Of a DNA stretch of 64,000 nucleotides, positions 34,765 through 47,954 are shown in pieces. The notes beneath the pieces are model-generated. The model did no database searches. It was not told the origin of the DNA and worked only from the letters and a program-made list of their open reading frames with translations. The DNA lies in NCBI RefSeq assembly GCF_046630445.1, contig NC_092338.1:341563501-341627500 (forward strand), in the 5' to 3' direction. The number at the start of each line of letters is the position of its first letter. Within the stretch, counting starts at the first letter, position 1. This DNA comes from Rutidosis leptorrhynchoides. Taxonomy: Eukaryota; Streptophyta; Magnoliopsida; Asterales; Asteraceae. The position numbers and the translations under genes are program-made.

Positions 34765-36058
34765 ATGGCTAACAGAGATGCAAACGCTACCGGCCCGATA
34801 AATCCCGAAACATACAGAGCACCAGACGAGGGTGTTGAGACCGATGATGATGATCAACAGAGTTATATTCATGAGTTAGAAAGTAAACTGAAAGAAGCTC
34901 AGGATAAAATTATTGAGCTTGAGTTGGTAAATCCTGCGGGAAATGATGATTCGCCACCTGGATTTCTGACAGCACAATCTCAAATCGTACCCAACATGAG
35001 CCAGACTCAATTCCAATACCCATTGCAAAATCAATCACCTCAACAGTACTACAGGCCACCACAAAATACTTTCCCATTTCAAAATCTAATGTTAATGAAC
35101 CCGTACCAAACACTGATATTCCAACAACCCTTTGTTCAGTCCCATAAGAAATGTACTTATAAATAGTTCTTGGATTGCAAACCCCCAGAGTATTCGGGAA
35201 GTTCTGACCTGACAGAAACTATGAATTGGTTGATGGAGGTTGAAAGGGCTTTGGAAGCCTGTCAATGTGAACCGGAGTTGCGGGTTATGTATGCTTGTAG
35301 ATTGTTAAAGGGTAGAGCAATGGTTTGGTAGAATGCATTGACGTCCAGTATCCCGAAGGAGTATGTTAATCAGATTACTTGGGAACAGTTCCAAGGGAAA
35401 GTTTGTGAACAATATTTCTTAGTTTGATCTTAACCGAATGAAGACTGAGTTATTAGAAATGAGAATGACACCTCAGATGTCAATTGATGAAGTGATTGGT
35501 CAGTTTATGGATAAGTTGAGATTTGTATCTCAGTGGATACCAGATGAAGCATCAAGGATTCAACATTTTGTTAATGTGATCTTTCCAGAATACAGAATGT
35601 CAGTGAGAATGGCAGCTAGTTTGTCTCAGGCCTTTGTTATAGCCAGAATGGTGGAAAGTGATTTGAAAGCGGCAAGAGGAATGATGACAGAGAGTATGAT
35701 GAATCCGAGTGGTCAAACGGGTGGTCAATCCAGTGGCAAGTCAAAGAAATCATTTGGGTTTACACAGAAAGGTAAGAGTCGACAGAGTGGTTCTGGGTCT
35801 GGATCAGGTAGAGGGAATTGGTGCCACACTTGTAAGTCTACACACAGTGGTCAATGTTCAGAAGCAACAAGACGGTGTTTGAGGTGTGGTGTTACCGGGC
35901 ATGAGTCCCAAGCGTGCTCATTTCCAGGAAATGTATGTTGGAGTTGTCATCAATCTGGGCATTGTGCTATAAATTGTCCATCCAAGAGTGTGAATTCCGG
36001 GGTAGGGTCAGGTGTGCGTTCGGCATCAGTTGGAGGGTCTACTGCCTCGAGCGGGTAG
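34765..36058 (+). pseudogene. gag: Gypsy1 gag (capsid and nucleocapsid), broken
   Basis: The ATG at 34765 (MANRDANATGPINPE) starts the structural protein that packages element RNA. A short coiled coil (YIHELESKLKEAQDKIIELE) and a Gln/Pro/Asn-rich stretch come first. A capsid-like segment follows (35185-35700), then Cys/His zinc-knuckle motifs (CLRCGVTGHESQAC, CWSCHQSGHCAINC) near 35820-35980 for RNA binding. Breaks: TAG at 35164, TAG at 35329 (from a Trp codon by context), a frameshift near 35425-35440 and TAG at 36056. The product could not be made as one protein. Confidence 0.85.
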
Positions 36059-36640
36059 AAGAGGAAGAACCCTCCCACAGCAGAGGCCAGAGTTTTTCAG
36101 ATGTCAGTTGAGAATGCTACAGAAACTGACGAAGTGATCACCGGTATGTTTTTAATCAACTCAATACATGCTCGTGTATTGTTTGATTGTGGTGTGAATA
36201 AGTCTTTTATGTCATTAGACTTTTGTGCTAAGTTGAATTTACCTGCTACTGTGTTGCCTGAACCGGTTAGAGTAGAGGTAGGTGATGGAAATATCACACC
36301 CGTCACAACATTTGTGACTGAGATTAGTATTGATATTGAAGGAAAGTCATTTCCTATGACTTATTTAGTGTTACCCATTCATAGTTTTAATGTAGTGTTA
36401 GGAATGGATTGGCTGAGCCCACTTAGAGCTAGTATTAAGTGCGATAGGAAAATGATTTCCTTTAGTTTAGCTGATGGAACCCGTGTTATAGCCCAAGGGG
36501 AACGGGGTGGGTATAATTTTTCGTTGATATCAATGATGAAAGCCAGGAAATCGTTATCCAAAGGGTGAGAGTCGTTCCTAGCTTATGTAGTAGATGGTAA
36601 GAAAGAAAAGAAAGCGATAGCCGATATTCCGGTAGTTTCA
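36059..36640 (+). pseudogene. Gypsy1 aspartic protease, broken
   Basis: Retropepsin region that would cleave the polyprotein. Active-site region reads LFDCGVNKSF near 36180-36210, where the family has D-S/T-G, so the catalytic triplet itself is changed to DCG. The later conserved VVLGMDWL is at about 36391-36414. A TGA at 36566-36568 interrupts the frame after KSLSKG. Confidence 0.85.
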
Positions 36641-37570
36641 GAGTTTCCGGAAGTGTTTCCAGACGAGTTACCAGGGTTACCGCCGGTAAGAGAAGTAGAG
36701 TATAAGATTGAATTGGTGCTGGGAGCCACTCCAGCTACCAAAGCCCCATATCATTTAGCGCCGTCAGAAATTCGTGAGATGATGTCACAAATTCAGGAGC
36801 TATTGGATCGTGGGTTTATTAGACCGGGTTCTTTTCCTTAGGGTGCACCGATATTATTTGTTAAAAAGAAAGATGGTACCATGCATATGTGTATAGATTA
36901 TTGGGAGTTGAATAAGAGAACTGTAAAGAATAAGTACCCGCTGCCTAGAATAGATGATGTATTTGATCAGTTACACGGTGCTTCATACTTCTCCAAGATA
37001 GATATACGATCTGGGTATCATCAGGTTAGAGTTGCAGAATCTGACATCCCATAGACAACGTTTAGAACTAGGTATGGTCATTATGAGTTCTTGGTCATGC
37101 CGTTTGGGTTAACGAACGCGCCAGCAGTCTTCATGGATCTGATGAATAGAGTGTGTCGTCCGTTTCTAGATAAATTCGTGATTGTGTTTATAGAAGACAT
37201 ATTAGTGTATTCAAAGACAGAGGCCTAGCACGTTGAACATTTAAGACAGGTGTTGAATGTGTTGAAACATGAGCAGTTATTTGCAAAATTTTCTAAGTGT
37301 GAATTCTGGTTGAGAGAAGTACAGTTTTTGGGTCATGTAATTTGTGCCGAGGGTATAAAAGTTGATCCATCAAAGATTGATGCGGTTATGAATTGGAAAT
37401 CGCCAAGAAATCTGACAGAAATTAAGAGTTTTCTGGGATTAGCTGGTTACTACCGAAGGTTCATAAAAGATTTCTCGAAAATAGCGGGTCCGTTGACTAA
37501 GTTGACTGGAAAAGACATAGCCTTTCGATGGGGTGATGATCAAGAAAAGGATTTTCAGACTTTAAAATAG
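36641..37570 (+). pseudogene. Gypsy1 reverse transcriptase, broken
   Basis: RNA-dependent DNA polymerase. It shows the FPDELPGLPP entry motif, KKKDGT, the YPLPRIDD block, [10 protein letters not shown] and [12 protein letters not shown]. The catalytic box reads FIEDIL where Gypsy elements have (F/Y)xDD, so the first Asp has become Glu. In-frame TAG stops lie at 36839, 37052, 37226 and 37568. Dead both by stops and by the active-site change. Confidence 0.9.
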
Positions 37571-37990
37571 TTATTGTGTCAGGCTCCAGTGTTAGCATTA
37601 CCAGAAGGTTTAGATGACTTCGTGGTCTATTGTGATGCGTCTTTGGCCAGGTTGGGTTGTGTATTGATGCAGAGAGATAAAGTGATCGTGTATGCCTCCA
37701 GACAGTTGAAAGTTCATGAAAGAAATTATCCTGTACATGATTTAGAAATGGCTGCTGTAGTGTTTGCCCTGAAGCTATGGAGACATTATTTGTATGGGAC
37801 ACATTGTGTAATATGTACAGATCACAAGAGTCTGCAATATATTTTCTCTCAAAAAGAACTGAATATGCGTCAGAGATGGTGGGAAGAGCTGATTAAAGAC
37901 TATGATTGTGAAATCAGGTACCATCCGGGTAAAGCAAATTTCGTAGCAGATGCACTAAGTCGTAAAAAGTCTGATGAGAATGTGAAATTT
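37571..37990 (+). pseudogene. Gypsy1 RNase H domain
   Basis: Removes the RNA strand after reverse transcription. Open over its length; begins [29 protein letters not shown] carries the first acidic residue, [19 protein letters not shown] the Glu, and ICTDHKSLQ the next Asp. It ends with [16 protein letters not shown]. The stop at 37568 separates it from the polymerase. Confidence 0.88.
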
Positions 37991-39472
37991 CTGCGTTTGA
38001 GTATAACTTCAGATTTGATCGATCAATTACGAACTGTTCAACCCTGTGCTTTGGAGGATGAACATATTAAATCTGAACTTATGACTAAACGAAAATTTGA
38101 CCTAATTGATGATTCTCGTGGACTTAAGACTTTAAATAATCGTATTTGGGTGCCTATGCTTGGAGACTTGAGGGATATGATCATGACTGAAGCTCACAAA
38201 TCCAGATTGACAGTACATCCAGGCAGTAATAAGATGTATCATGATTTGAAATCAGTGTATTGGTGGCCGACTATGAAAACAGATATTGCTCGTTTTGTTG
38301 AAAAGTGCCATGTTTGTGCGCAAGTGAAGGCAGAACACCATAAACCGTATGGTTCGTTGCGTCAGTTACAGATTCCAGAGTGGAAATGGGAGCATATCAC
38401 GATGGATTTTGTGACAAAATTACCTAGAACTCAGAGAAAACACGGTATGATTTGGGTAATAGTTGATCGTTGACCAAGAGTGCTCATTTTCTTGCTACTC
38501 GTGAGACAGCGTCATTAAGTGAACTTGCTGATTTATATGTGAAAGAGATAATTAGTCGTCATGGTGTGCCCTTATCGATTGTGTCAGACAGGGATTCTAA
38601 ATTTGTATCAAACTTCTGGAACAGTCTACAACAGAATCTGGGTACACGTGTGAATCTGAGTACAGCTTATCATCCTTAGACAGATGGTCAGAGTGAACGA
38701 ACAATATAGACACTAGAGGATATGCTAAGAGAATGTATATTAGAATATGGTGGTTCATGGGATACACATTTGCCGTTAGTTGAATTCGCGTATAACAATT
38801 CTTATCATTCGAGCATAGGAATGCCGCCTTACAAAATGTTGTACGATCATCGTTGCAGAACTCCAACTTGTTGGTTAGAAGCTGGAGAGAAACAGTTTGC
38901 TGGTCCCGAAATTGTTCAAATGACAGCCGAAAAGGTTGCTATTGCGTGAGAAAAGTTGAAAGCTGTCAGAGATAGACAAAAGATCTATGCAGATCCGTGT
39001 AGACGTCCAGTAACTTTTAATGTGGGCGATCGTGTGTATCTTAAGGTTTCACCATGGAAAAGGGTTATCAGATTTGGCAAACGTGGTAAGCTTGCACCAA
39101 GGTGTATTGGACCATTTCCAATTAGTGAGATTCTGAATGATCAAACAGTGGTACTGGATCTTCCACCAGAGTTAGTTGGTATTCATAATACCTTCAATGT
39201 GTGTTATTTGCGCAAGTGTAAAATTGATGACAAGACACAGATCGTACCGCTAGTAGATTTAAAAGCTAATTTGAGTAACAAGTTGTTGAGGAACCAATTC
39301 GAGTGGTCGACAGAAAGGTTACTAAGTTAAGAAAGAAAGAGATCCCGATGGTTTTAATAGAATGGAAACACAGCTTAGGGTCTAACTTGACGTGGGAGAC
39401 AGAAGAGTTGATGAAGACCCGTTACCCTCATCTGTTTGACCAAGACCAGATTCCGAGGATGGAATCTCTTTA
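37991..39472 (+). pseudogene. Gypsy1 integrase and C-terminal tail, broken
   Basis: Inserts the DNA copy into the host. The HHCC zinc finger ([21 protein letters not shown]) lies near 38190-38335. The core has the first Asp in [10 protein letters not shown], the second in [10 protein letters not shown] and the Glu in GQSERT, so the DDE residues are present. The tail has GDRVYLKVSPWK and GKLAPRCIGPF. Breaks: a one-base loss near 38470, TAG at 38678 and 38707, TGA at 38947 and a shift near 39320. The final stop is at 39470-39472, just before the purine tract. A chromodomain-like end (LIEWKHSLGSNLTWE) is visible after the last shift. Confidence 0.88.
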
Positions 39473-40672
39473 AGGGGGTGGATTTGTAACAGACTGAAAC
39501 CGGGGTTAGAATTAAGATTACTTAATTTCCCTTAGGTTTATAATTGTGTTTAAAATATGCTTTTATTTTAATAATATGTTTATTATTAATTGATTATGTG
39601 GTTAAGACCAGTTTGTGACAAGGGTCACAGAAATGGTTCGTTTGTTGAATTTGGACTCCGTTAGGGTTGCCAAATTAAGTACGAAAGATATTAGATAACT
39701 GATAAATACCCATGTGTTGTGGGGTATGGGTTTTAATACCCACTTAAGAGTGTAATCAGCTTCTATCTTCTCATTTTCTAGATATTTCTCAAACTAGTCC
39801 CGTACCTAACATTTATCACTCTCAAACCCTAATCAAATCCAAGTAAGAAATTGAATCAAGAGGCTTAAGGAACTGAATCATATCATCTTTGTGATCATTT
39901 ATCCAGGTTTGAGTGATTGAATTCGTGCTTTAATTCTTAAGAATTGGGTTTTGGGTGTAAAGTGGGTTTTTGATAAATATGAGCTTGGATCTTTATGTTT
40001 TAGTGTTTGTTATGCTTATTTGATGTTAGAAATAGTTGTTATATGGTTTACATGATGTTTTTCAAGTGGTTTTGAGGTTAGAACTTGCAAAAATCGAGTT
40101 TTTGGGCCAAAAATGCGAAAATCAGCGTGCAGGAGCTGTTCTTCAGCTCCCACACGAGTGACAGGTCACTCGTACGAGTGACCACACTTTTGAGGGTCAA
40201 CCACACTGGTGAGGTGTAATGACCCGGAAATTTTCGACCAAATTTAAACTTTAATCTTTATATGTTTCCGACACGATAAGCAAAATCTGTAATGTTGAGT
40301 CTAGAAATTTTGAAATCTATAATCAATTACCCTTCTGACCATGCCTGACGATTCACGAACAAATAATTATATATAGGTATATAAATATAAATATAAATGT
40401 GTTTATAATACTTTGAATTAATGAAGCATACTTTAATCAGTTAGAATTAACAATATAAAATAACAAACAAACAAGTAAGTCGTTAGTAAAATGGAAATAT
40501 GTAACTAGATATATAAAATATATAGGATATATGCAACTTGTTGTAACATTTTTATTAATAATTACTATTAGTAATATTATTAGTAATATTAATAATATTA
40601 AGATTAGCAGTTTATTAATTTTGATTGTTATAAAATTTATTTAAACTATAATTGTTATTGGTAACATCATTA

Positions 40673-40673
<1 letters not shown>

Positions 40674-40756
<83 letters not shown>
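40674..40756. repeat. (ATT)n microsatellite in the solo LTR
   Basis: About 27 uninterrupted ATT units. Confidence 0.95.
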
Positions 40757-41960
40757 GTATTATTAGTATTATCTTATTAATATTATTATTATTATTGTTA
40801 CCATTATATTATTATAGATCTTTTGTTAATATTAATTGTAATATTAAAGTATTATAGTTATAATCATTTATTAATTAGTTGTTATATACAAATATAGATA
40901 CATAAATATAAATACTGATAAAAATAAATATATACAGATATATTATACTGATATATACATATATATACCAATAATCAGTATTATTTTTGCATTATACGTA
41001 TTCCTACTAAAATTATTAATAGATTTACATTATTAATTAATATTAAAAATTTAATAAAATAGTTATATATAAACAGATATAGGAATCCAGTTATTAATAT
41101 ATATACAAGATATATTAATACGAATAAATACAAATGATTATACAGATAAATACGTTTTTTTGGTTAAACATCACAATCCAAAAATCTCCTCTTGTCTATA
41201 AATCAGATTCTAACGCAGATATATCCAAAAGTTTAGCTGGCAATCGATATCTGTTTTTATTTTTTTCGTTTGTTTTATTCTTCTGCTTTATTCTATCTGT
41301 CGACGAAATTTCTTGTATAAAACAATTCACTCAAGTGTTAAATGAATTACACAACCTTTCCATTATTAGGATCGAATTTAACTAAGAAAAATGAAGCAGA
41401 AACCGGTAGTCCCCCTGTACGCATTATTTTGTTCCCAAAACTCAAACTTGAATACCATTTTAAAATCTAATATTGCAATTATGTTAGGAATATCCTAAAC
41501 AATCTTTCTGCATACTATGGGATTCCAATTTGTTTTAATATTTGAGAATTTTCGAAGTCAAACTAACTGTCAAAAAGGTCAAACGTATGAACAATTACCA
41601 ATTTCGAGTTCATATGGCTGTTTGAAGTTAAATTGAGGTTTGATAAAGTTTCTAGGAACAATTTGAAGAATAATTCGTGAAGGAATTGAGGTCTCAAATT
41701 ATCAGAATTTCAAAAACGAAAATCATGTTCTTCATTGTAACAGCGACTGCTGTTACAGCTTTCTATTTTTTTTCTTTTATATTAAATCCATTCAAACACT
41801 TGTGATACGTTTTTGTTTCAATTTCACATCGTAAACCAAATTTTGTAATCACTATTTTGATTATTAATGGGTCTCTGATCGACTCGATTTAGAAGAGGAA
41901 GAAGAACATGTAAATATATACGAGTTATAACTTTTTCAGTTGGGATTTAAACAGATAAGT

Positions 41961-42031
41961 AACACAGCTCGAGTGGTTAAGTGGTGTTAGGGGTGTTCTA
42001 AAGGTCTAGGGTTCGATTCTGGTTTGGTGCA
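41961..42031 (+). other. tRNA-like segment with A and B boxes
   Basis: CAGCTCGAGTGGTTAAGTGG resembles the D-arm/A box and GGGTTCGATTCTGG the T-arm/B box of RNA polymerase III promoters; spacing (about 40 bases) is tRNA-like. No good acceptor stem pairs, so it is not a tRNA gene. It may be the head of a tRNA-derived SINE or a tRNA relic within the solo LTR. Confidence 0.55.
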
Positions 42032-42067
42032 ATTATTTTTAGAACGACTCTATAAAGGTAGCCTTTA

Positions 42068-42068
<1 letters not shown>

Positions 42069-42160
<92 letters not shown>

Positions 42161-42166
42161 CATCAT
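42069..42166. repeat. (ATT)n microsatellite following the tRNA-like segment
   Basis: About 30 ATT units, then a short CAT run. It starts some 35 bases after the B box, as SINE tails sometimes do. Confidence 0.95.
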
Positions 42167-42419
42167 CATCATCATTAATTATTATTAGTGATAAGTTAAC
42201 TAACATTATTAAGTACAATTAGTATTTTTTTTTTAAAACTTATTATTATCATATATATTGTTATTATTATTAATTATTGTTATTATTATAAGTATTATAA
42301 TAATTATCATAACTTTAGTTAACAATTATTAATACTTATTATTATTATTATCATTATTATTATTAGAATTATTATTATTATTAGTAGTATTATTTTTAGT
42401 GACATTATTATCATTTTTA

Positions 42420-42535
<116 letters not shown>

Positions 42536-44994
42536 TTAGTAAGTATTATAATTATCTTCTAACAAACAAATGATAATTGTATAAAAATATATATTTTACA
42601 TACAACTATATTAATATTACCTACCATTCTGTTAATTGTATTTATAATAATATAACACCATATTTATATCTATAACATTTGGATTAACAACTATATTACT
42701 AAAATAAAATAAGTAATATAGTGTATATTGTATATACATATATAAACATAAGTTGTTGGATTGTGATTACATGTTTTAACATACATAACTGATATAGGTT
42801 CGTGAATCCGAGGTCAACCTTGCATTGTTCAATGATGTTATATGTATTTTTACTACAAAATACATTAGGTGAGTATATAGTCCCACTTTTAAACTCTAAA
42901 TATTTCGGGATGAGAATACATGCATTTTATGATTTACGTTATGGACACAAGTGATTAAAAATATATATTCTACGTTGAGTTGTACCACTGGCATACTTCC
43001 ATGTAACTTGGTAACTACTATTTACATGAGGTATTGTAAACGCGAATCCTGTTGATAGATCTATCGGGCCTGACAACCCCAACCGGACTGGACGACCAGT
43101 ATTCAACGGTTGCACAGTACTTCGTTTCGGTGACTACACTTGGTACAGTGTAGTGAGATTTCATAATAAAGGGAATATGCGACGTTGATTAAATGTTAAG
43201 TATGGTTATCAAGTGCTCAACCACTTAGAATATTTTATTAAAACGTTTATGTATATGAAATCTTGTGGTCTATAGTTATAACGCTGCTAGCATCAAACCT
43301 ATATCTCACCAACTTTATGTTGACTTTTTAAAGCATGTTTATTCTCATGTACGAATTAAGTCTTCCGCTGTGCATTAGCTCATACTAAAGACATTACTTG
43401 GTGTCGATCATCGCAATGGAACCAAATGTTGAAGACTTTGTCCAGGTGGATAAGGACGGGTCTTTACATGAGGACTCACTCGCACGAGTGAGGCCTCAGT
43501 CACACGTGTGAGCACAGGGTCAGATTTGTGGAAACTTGTTTTGGTCATAACTTTCAAACCGTAACTCCGTTTTTGATGAATCAAGTATCGTTGGAATTGT
43601 AATGAAAAATACTTTCCAATGGTAAACTTTTTATAAGCTATATCAGAATATATTTGGGTCAGAAATAGAGATATTAGCTTGTGTGTCTAGTGTGCATGCG
43701 TTAATATGTTATTATGGGTTGAATTCTTGATATAGGCTTATGAATGATTGAATATATGATGAATATAGGTTGGAAAATTTTATTACATATTGTTTTTGAT
43801 GTTCCTTATCACTCACATAAGTGAGTCTTCACTCGTACGAGTGAGCTTTCACTCGTACGGCTGAGGCGGTCAACCGCATGGTGAACCGCACGAGTGAGTG
43901 ACTACTTGAACTAGTATATTTGAAAGTTGGATCGTACGGTTGAGTTGTGACTCGTACGAGTCATATGTCACTAGTGTAGTTAACCGTATAGATCTACTGT
44001 TGTCTAATTAGATATTTGGCCAAGGACTAAACTTACGAGTGATGTGTCAACCGCACGATTGAGGTTCCTCAAACGTGCAGGTGAGTGTCACTCGTACGAT
44101 TGACTGGTCAGGTTATTAAGTGTTCAAGTGTTTATATATTGATGCTATTGTCTTGTTTTTGGGATGATATCAAGACATGATCACTGACTTGGTTATGTTT
44201 ATTCTCAGGTGGAAAGGATAAAGAGAAAGCTCAGTAGTTAGAATCTAAGCCATTGCTGGTAATTGGTGAGTAGGTCTATCTTCGGATAGAGTTTAAGTAG
44301 CAAATCATGCTACTGTGGATTACTCTGATTACCTTGTGTAGTGTAGTGATTGCCATGCTAGATAGATAGTTGCATGCTATGTGATCTATATATATTGTAT
44401 ATGTGCACTGTGTTTGACACCAGCCATGCCTAGGGCAGTTGGGGGCTTTCAACCATGCCTAGGGCGGTTGAAGTTCGTGTGAGGTCAACCATTCTAAGGG
44501 AGGTTGAGTCCAAGTCCTACAGTCTGTTAGTATAGCATAGAAGAACGCATGTGTTGCGTTTGGATAGTTATACAAAGACTTGGTAGGAAGGACTATCGGT
44601 AGACTCTAGTTCAATCGGCTAGGAGTCATGTGCCCGTACAAGCCGCCGAGCCTCATATTGTCGTTGTTGTATGCTTGATGGTTGTAAGCATGTTAGTTGA
44701 CTGTTGTATGAGGGATTGCTTAAGCTTAATCTGTAGATAGATTCCATTCACTTAGCGGTGCGCTAATCCCACATTCCTCCCCCTGCAGGTTTAGGTACTG
44801 TTGATGGGATCGGAACTTGATATAGAAGACATGTTTGACTACCAACTCTGATGTGGACATTTGTAACCGTATTTATAATAACGTAAATCGTTTGTGAAAG
44901 TTAAACTTAAGCTTTTGTACTAATGTAATTAATGTGGTGTTTTATTAACTAAGACTTCCGCTGTGTTATAAAAAAAAATGGGTGTTACACACAT

Positions 44995-45247
44995 GATGAT
45001 GTTATGATCTGTGAATCATCAGGTTCTATTTAGAAACTCAGTATGACTTACTGTAATATAATCACGTTGATCAAGTGTCATTATATTATACTAACTCATG
45101 CTTCAGTTCCCAACACTACTTCAAAACATTCATACTTTATACTCGAAGGTTTCAGAATTTAGAAACTAAAACAATCTCCTTTATGATGTGATACAGATAA
45201 CGCGAGGGGATAAAAAATTTCAGATAAGAATGATTATGAAAATATCT
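44995..45247. other. Interior of element A right of Gypsy1
   Basis: A/T-rich, no ORF. Continues the interior cut at 32331. Confidence 0.5.
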
Positions 45248-45739
45248 TCAGAAATATGGAGGATATTTATAACGGAAGATACGATGATATCTTAGAATAT
45301 TTAAGATAAGAGGATGATGAAGAATATTGTCCGCAAGGGTTTTAGAGCAAGGAGCAAGATATTTGTTAAGGATTTCAGTAGACACTGAATCATATGGATT
45401 CTTTGAAGGTAGATTTCGTCCTTGTGATTTGTCCACAGCCTCCTTCATACTTTGCTCAATCCGTTTTCCAGTTCTAAACCTTCTCTTTTTCTGAGCTTTG
45501 CCAACCCACTATTCTTTATCATCAAACTTTTTACTGTTAAGGTCATTTACAGTTCTTGCTGCTTCATCAGCATTTTTCAAAATTTCGAGAACTAGTTCGC
45601 AGTTTAGGGTGTTTTTCAGAAACTTCACATTCGCAGTATGTAAGTCCGGGAGATAGACGTTATATGTATAACTGTTGGCGTCGACATGCTGCGAGATTTT
45701 AAAATACTGATTGCTAATTCCTAATGATTCGTATGGCAA
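45248..45739 (-). pseudogene. Unidentified ORF of element A (downstream ORF), one stop
   Basis: About 163 codons in one frame, interrupted only by TAG at 45509-45511. Before it the product reads KNADEAARTVNDLNSKKFDD. After it comes a basic stretch (KAQKKRRFRTGKRIEQSMK) and then a segment ending RYKYPPYF. The frame runs back to a TAA just upstream and no clear ATG starts it, so the 5' end is probably lost or in another frame. I do not recognise the family. It is on the coding strand of element A, after the ORF at 47520-47954. Confidence 0.45.
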
Positions 45740-47519
45740 TTCTCGTTACAAGATGTAGATAGGTAAATGATGGGGTTTTGATAATTATAATGATTTTTCA
45801 GAAAATCAAAAATCAGTGAAGTTGTTGGTAAGTTTATTGCTAATGTGATGGAACATAAATGGTTCCCCGGTAATGATGGCGAAAGGGCAACGTATATATC
45901 AAGGTTATAATAAGGTTTTTTCGACTAAAAAGTTAAAGTTGACTTGCTGGAGCTGTGACAAAACTGACTACTTTGGAAAGGAATTGAAAAGTCATTTTAG
46001 CTAATAAATGCCAAAGGATCTGACACGGATACGTGTTAAACTATGACTTTCATTTTATAAGTTTTTCAGGTACATAACTGTGGGTAACATGTGGTTGGAC
46101 CATCATCTCGATTGTTCATTATTTGAAGTGTCTTCAGGAATTTCGGAGGGTTTGAACACAGATTGTAATCGTTAATATACATATGATGTTCTAGCACAGT
46201 TTTGAAGTCAAAGTATAACTTGGAAAGATATATGAATCTAAGAGTAATGATACTGGTTATATTTCGAATTGAATTCTGCGATTTCAAGATCAGCATATGT
46301 AATTGAATTTGAATGAGTATGGTTGTTTTGATTTTTATAAAAGAATGTGTACTGTTGAGAAAATAGTGTGTATAGTTGTTGATTGCTGAATCAGATTCGA
46401 AGAATGTACCATATTAATTGTGAATTTATATATCTCTCGGGTATTACCTACCCGTTAATTTTTTTTTCACAATTAATATTTTGTACAAAAGAATTTTATT
46501 ACAGTCTTTACGAAAATATATATGTGTATATTTTCTTTAGATGTAACATAGATTTAATGAGTTAATATTAAATTAAACTCATCTGATTTATGGTTGAAAC
46601 TAGAATTGAGTAATCCCTAAAACTTTAGAAATTTCATAAGTATTTGTTCAATAATATTATGAATCAATACTTCGTTATTTGTTGATACATGATGCTGGTC
46701 TTTGTGAAATTCTTGTGAACTTCGCCAGGTACGAATGATGTTATTTGGAAAGTTTCGAGTACATCGATGATGAAAGTGTAAAATCAAACATATATTTAAA
46801 TAATACACTTGGTTTATTATGAGTTGGAATTTATTGAATTGAGACAGAAATTGTAGCTAACGATGGTTAAGTTGCAGACGAAGGACGTACCTCATTGCAT
46901 ATTAGTAATATGAATTAACTGAGTAGTTAAGATTCACACATAATAGCTTAGTATGGAAAGATTTATTTTGATCTCAAAATTTATATATATATAAAATGTA
47001 CATATAATTTCTTCAGAGGGAGTGAGTTAATACTTCATAACTCGTTGATACAATATACGCGTTATTGATTCGTAATGATGTCCACAGTGATTCTTGAACT
47101 GACGGAGTTTGTGATGTTATAGGTGCTGCTGATTCTGATGACACTGACGGCACTGACTGTGATAGTGATGCTACGGTACTGTTGATGATGTTGGTAAAAC
47201 AAGTCTAGCTTATAAATCACGCATCATTCTTGTCAGGGTTTCTACTCTTCCTTCTATCATTTCGATTCACTCATCTGATTTATGGTTAGGGTTATAATAG
47301 ATAATCTCTAAGACTTTAGAGATTACATAATCTCCGCAGAGTGTTTCTCCAATAAAGTTATGAATCAACACTTCATCGTTTGTTGTTGTTGGTATTCCTT
47401 GGTATCTACAGGGCGTATGACATTGGTGCTCGTGGGACAGATTGTAAAATTGAGGTTTACGATGTGGTTGTGGTTGGGGGTGGTAATGGTACTGTTGGCG
47501 TTGATGATGGTAGTACTAG
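45740..47519. other. Interior of element A between its two ORFs
   Basis: A/T-rich. Short minus-strand frames (46066-46296, 46617-46808) show no motif. The direct word ATTACCTACCCGTTAAT near 46442 resembles the LTR-proximal tract at 31344 and may mark an old LTR-junction fragment. Confidence 0.4.
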
Positions 47520-47954
47520 TTATGCTGCTGGTGCTGCTGCTGGTGTTTGTAACCTTTGCACCATATTCTCCAAAGCCACTACCCGAGCGCGAAGCTCGTT
47601 GACTTCTTCTATTATACCGGGGTGATTGTCGGTTCGGACGAGCGGATAAATAAAATCTAGAATTTGATGTAGTATATAATCGTAATGAGATACTCTGGAA
47701 ATGAGAGAGAAAATGGTGTTTCGGACAGGTTCGTCAGTAAGTGCTTCAGGTTCTTTGCCAAGAGGGCAATGTGGTAGATGGAAAGGATCGCCTTTTTCTT
47801 GTCTCCAATGATTGAGGAGGCTACGAACCCATCCTCAATTCATCCAAAATAGATGATGGCTGATTAGTTGATCCATTCCAGTCACACTGCTTTCAGAGCT
47901 TGAGTGGGATTCCATATCGGAATTTGAGGGACTTGAACTAATGATGAATTCCAT
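47520..47954 (-). pseudogene. Unidentified ORF of element A (first ORF), one stop
   Basis: Minus-strand ATG at 47954 (MEFIISSSPSNSDMESHSSS) and stop TAA at 47520-47522, 144 codons, with a single in-frame TGA at 47835-47837. The N-terminus is Ser-rich and acidic. The middle contains HWRQEKGDPFHLPHCPLGKE, and the end holds a short coiled coil (EEVNELRARVVALENMVQRL) with Ala/Pro. It is the first ORF after the primer-binding site, where gag would begin, but it has no zinc knuckle. Similar leader ORFs occur in Asteraceae Gypsy-type repeats, from memory. Function unknown. Confidence 0.55.
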
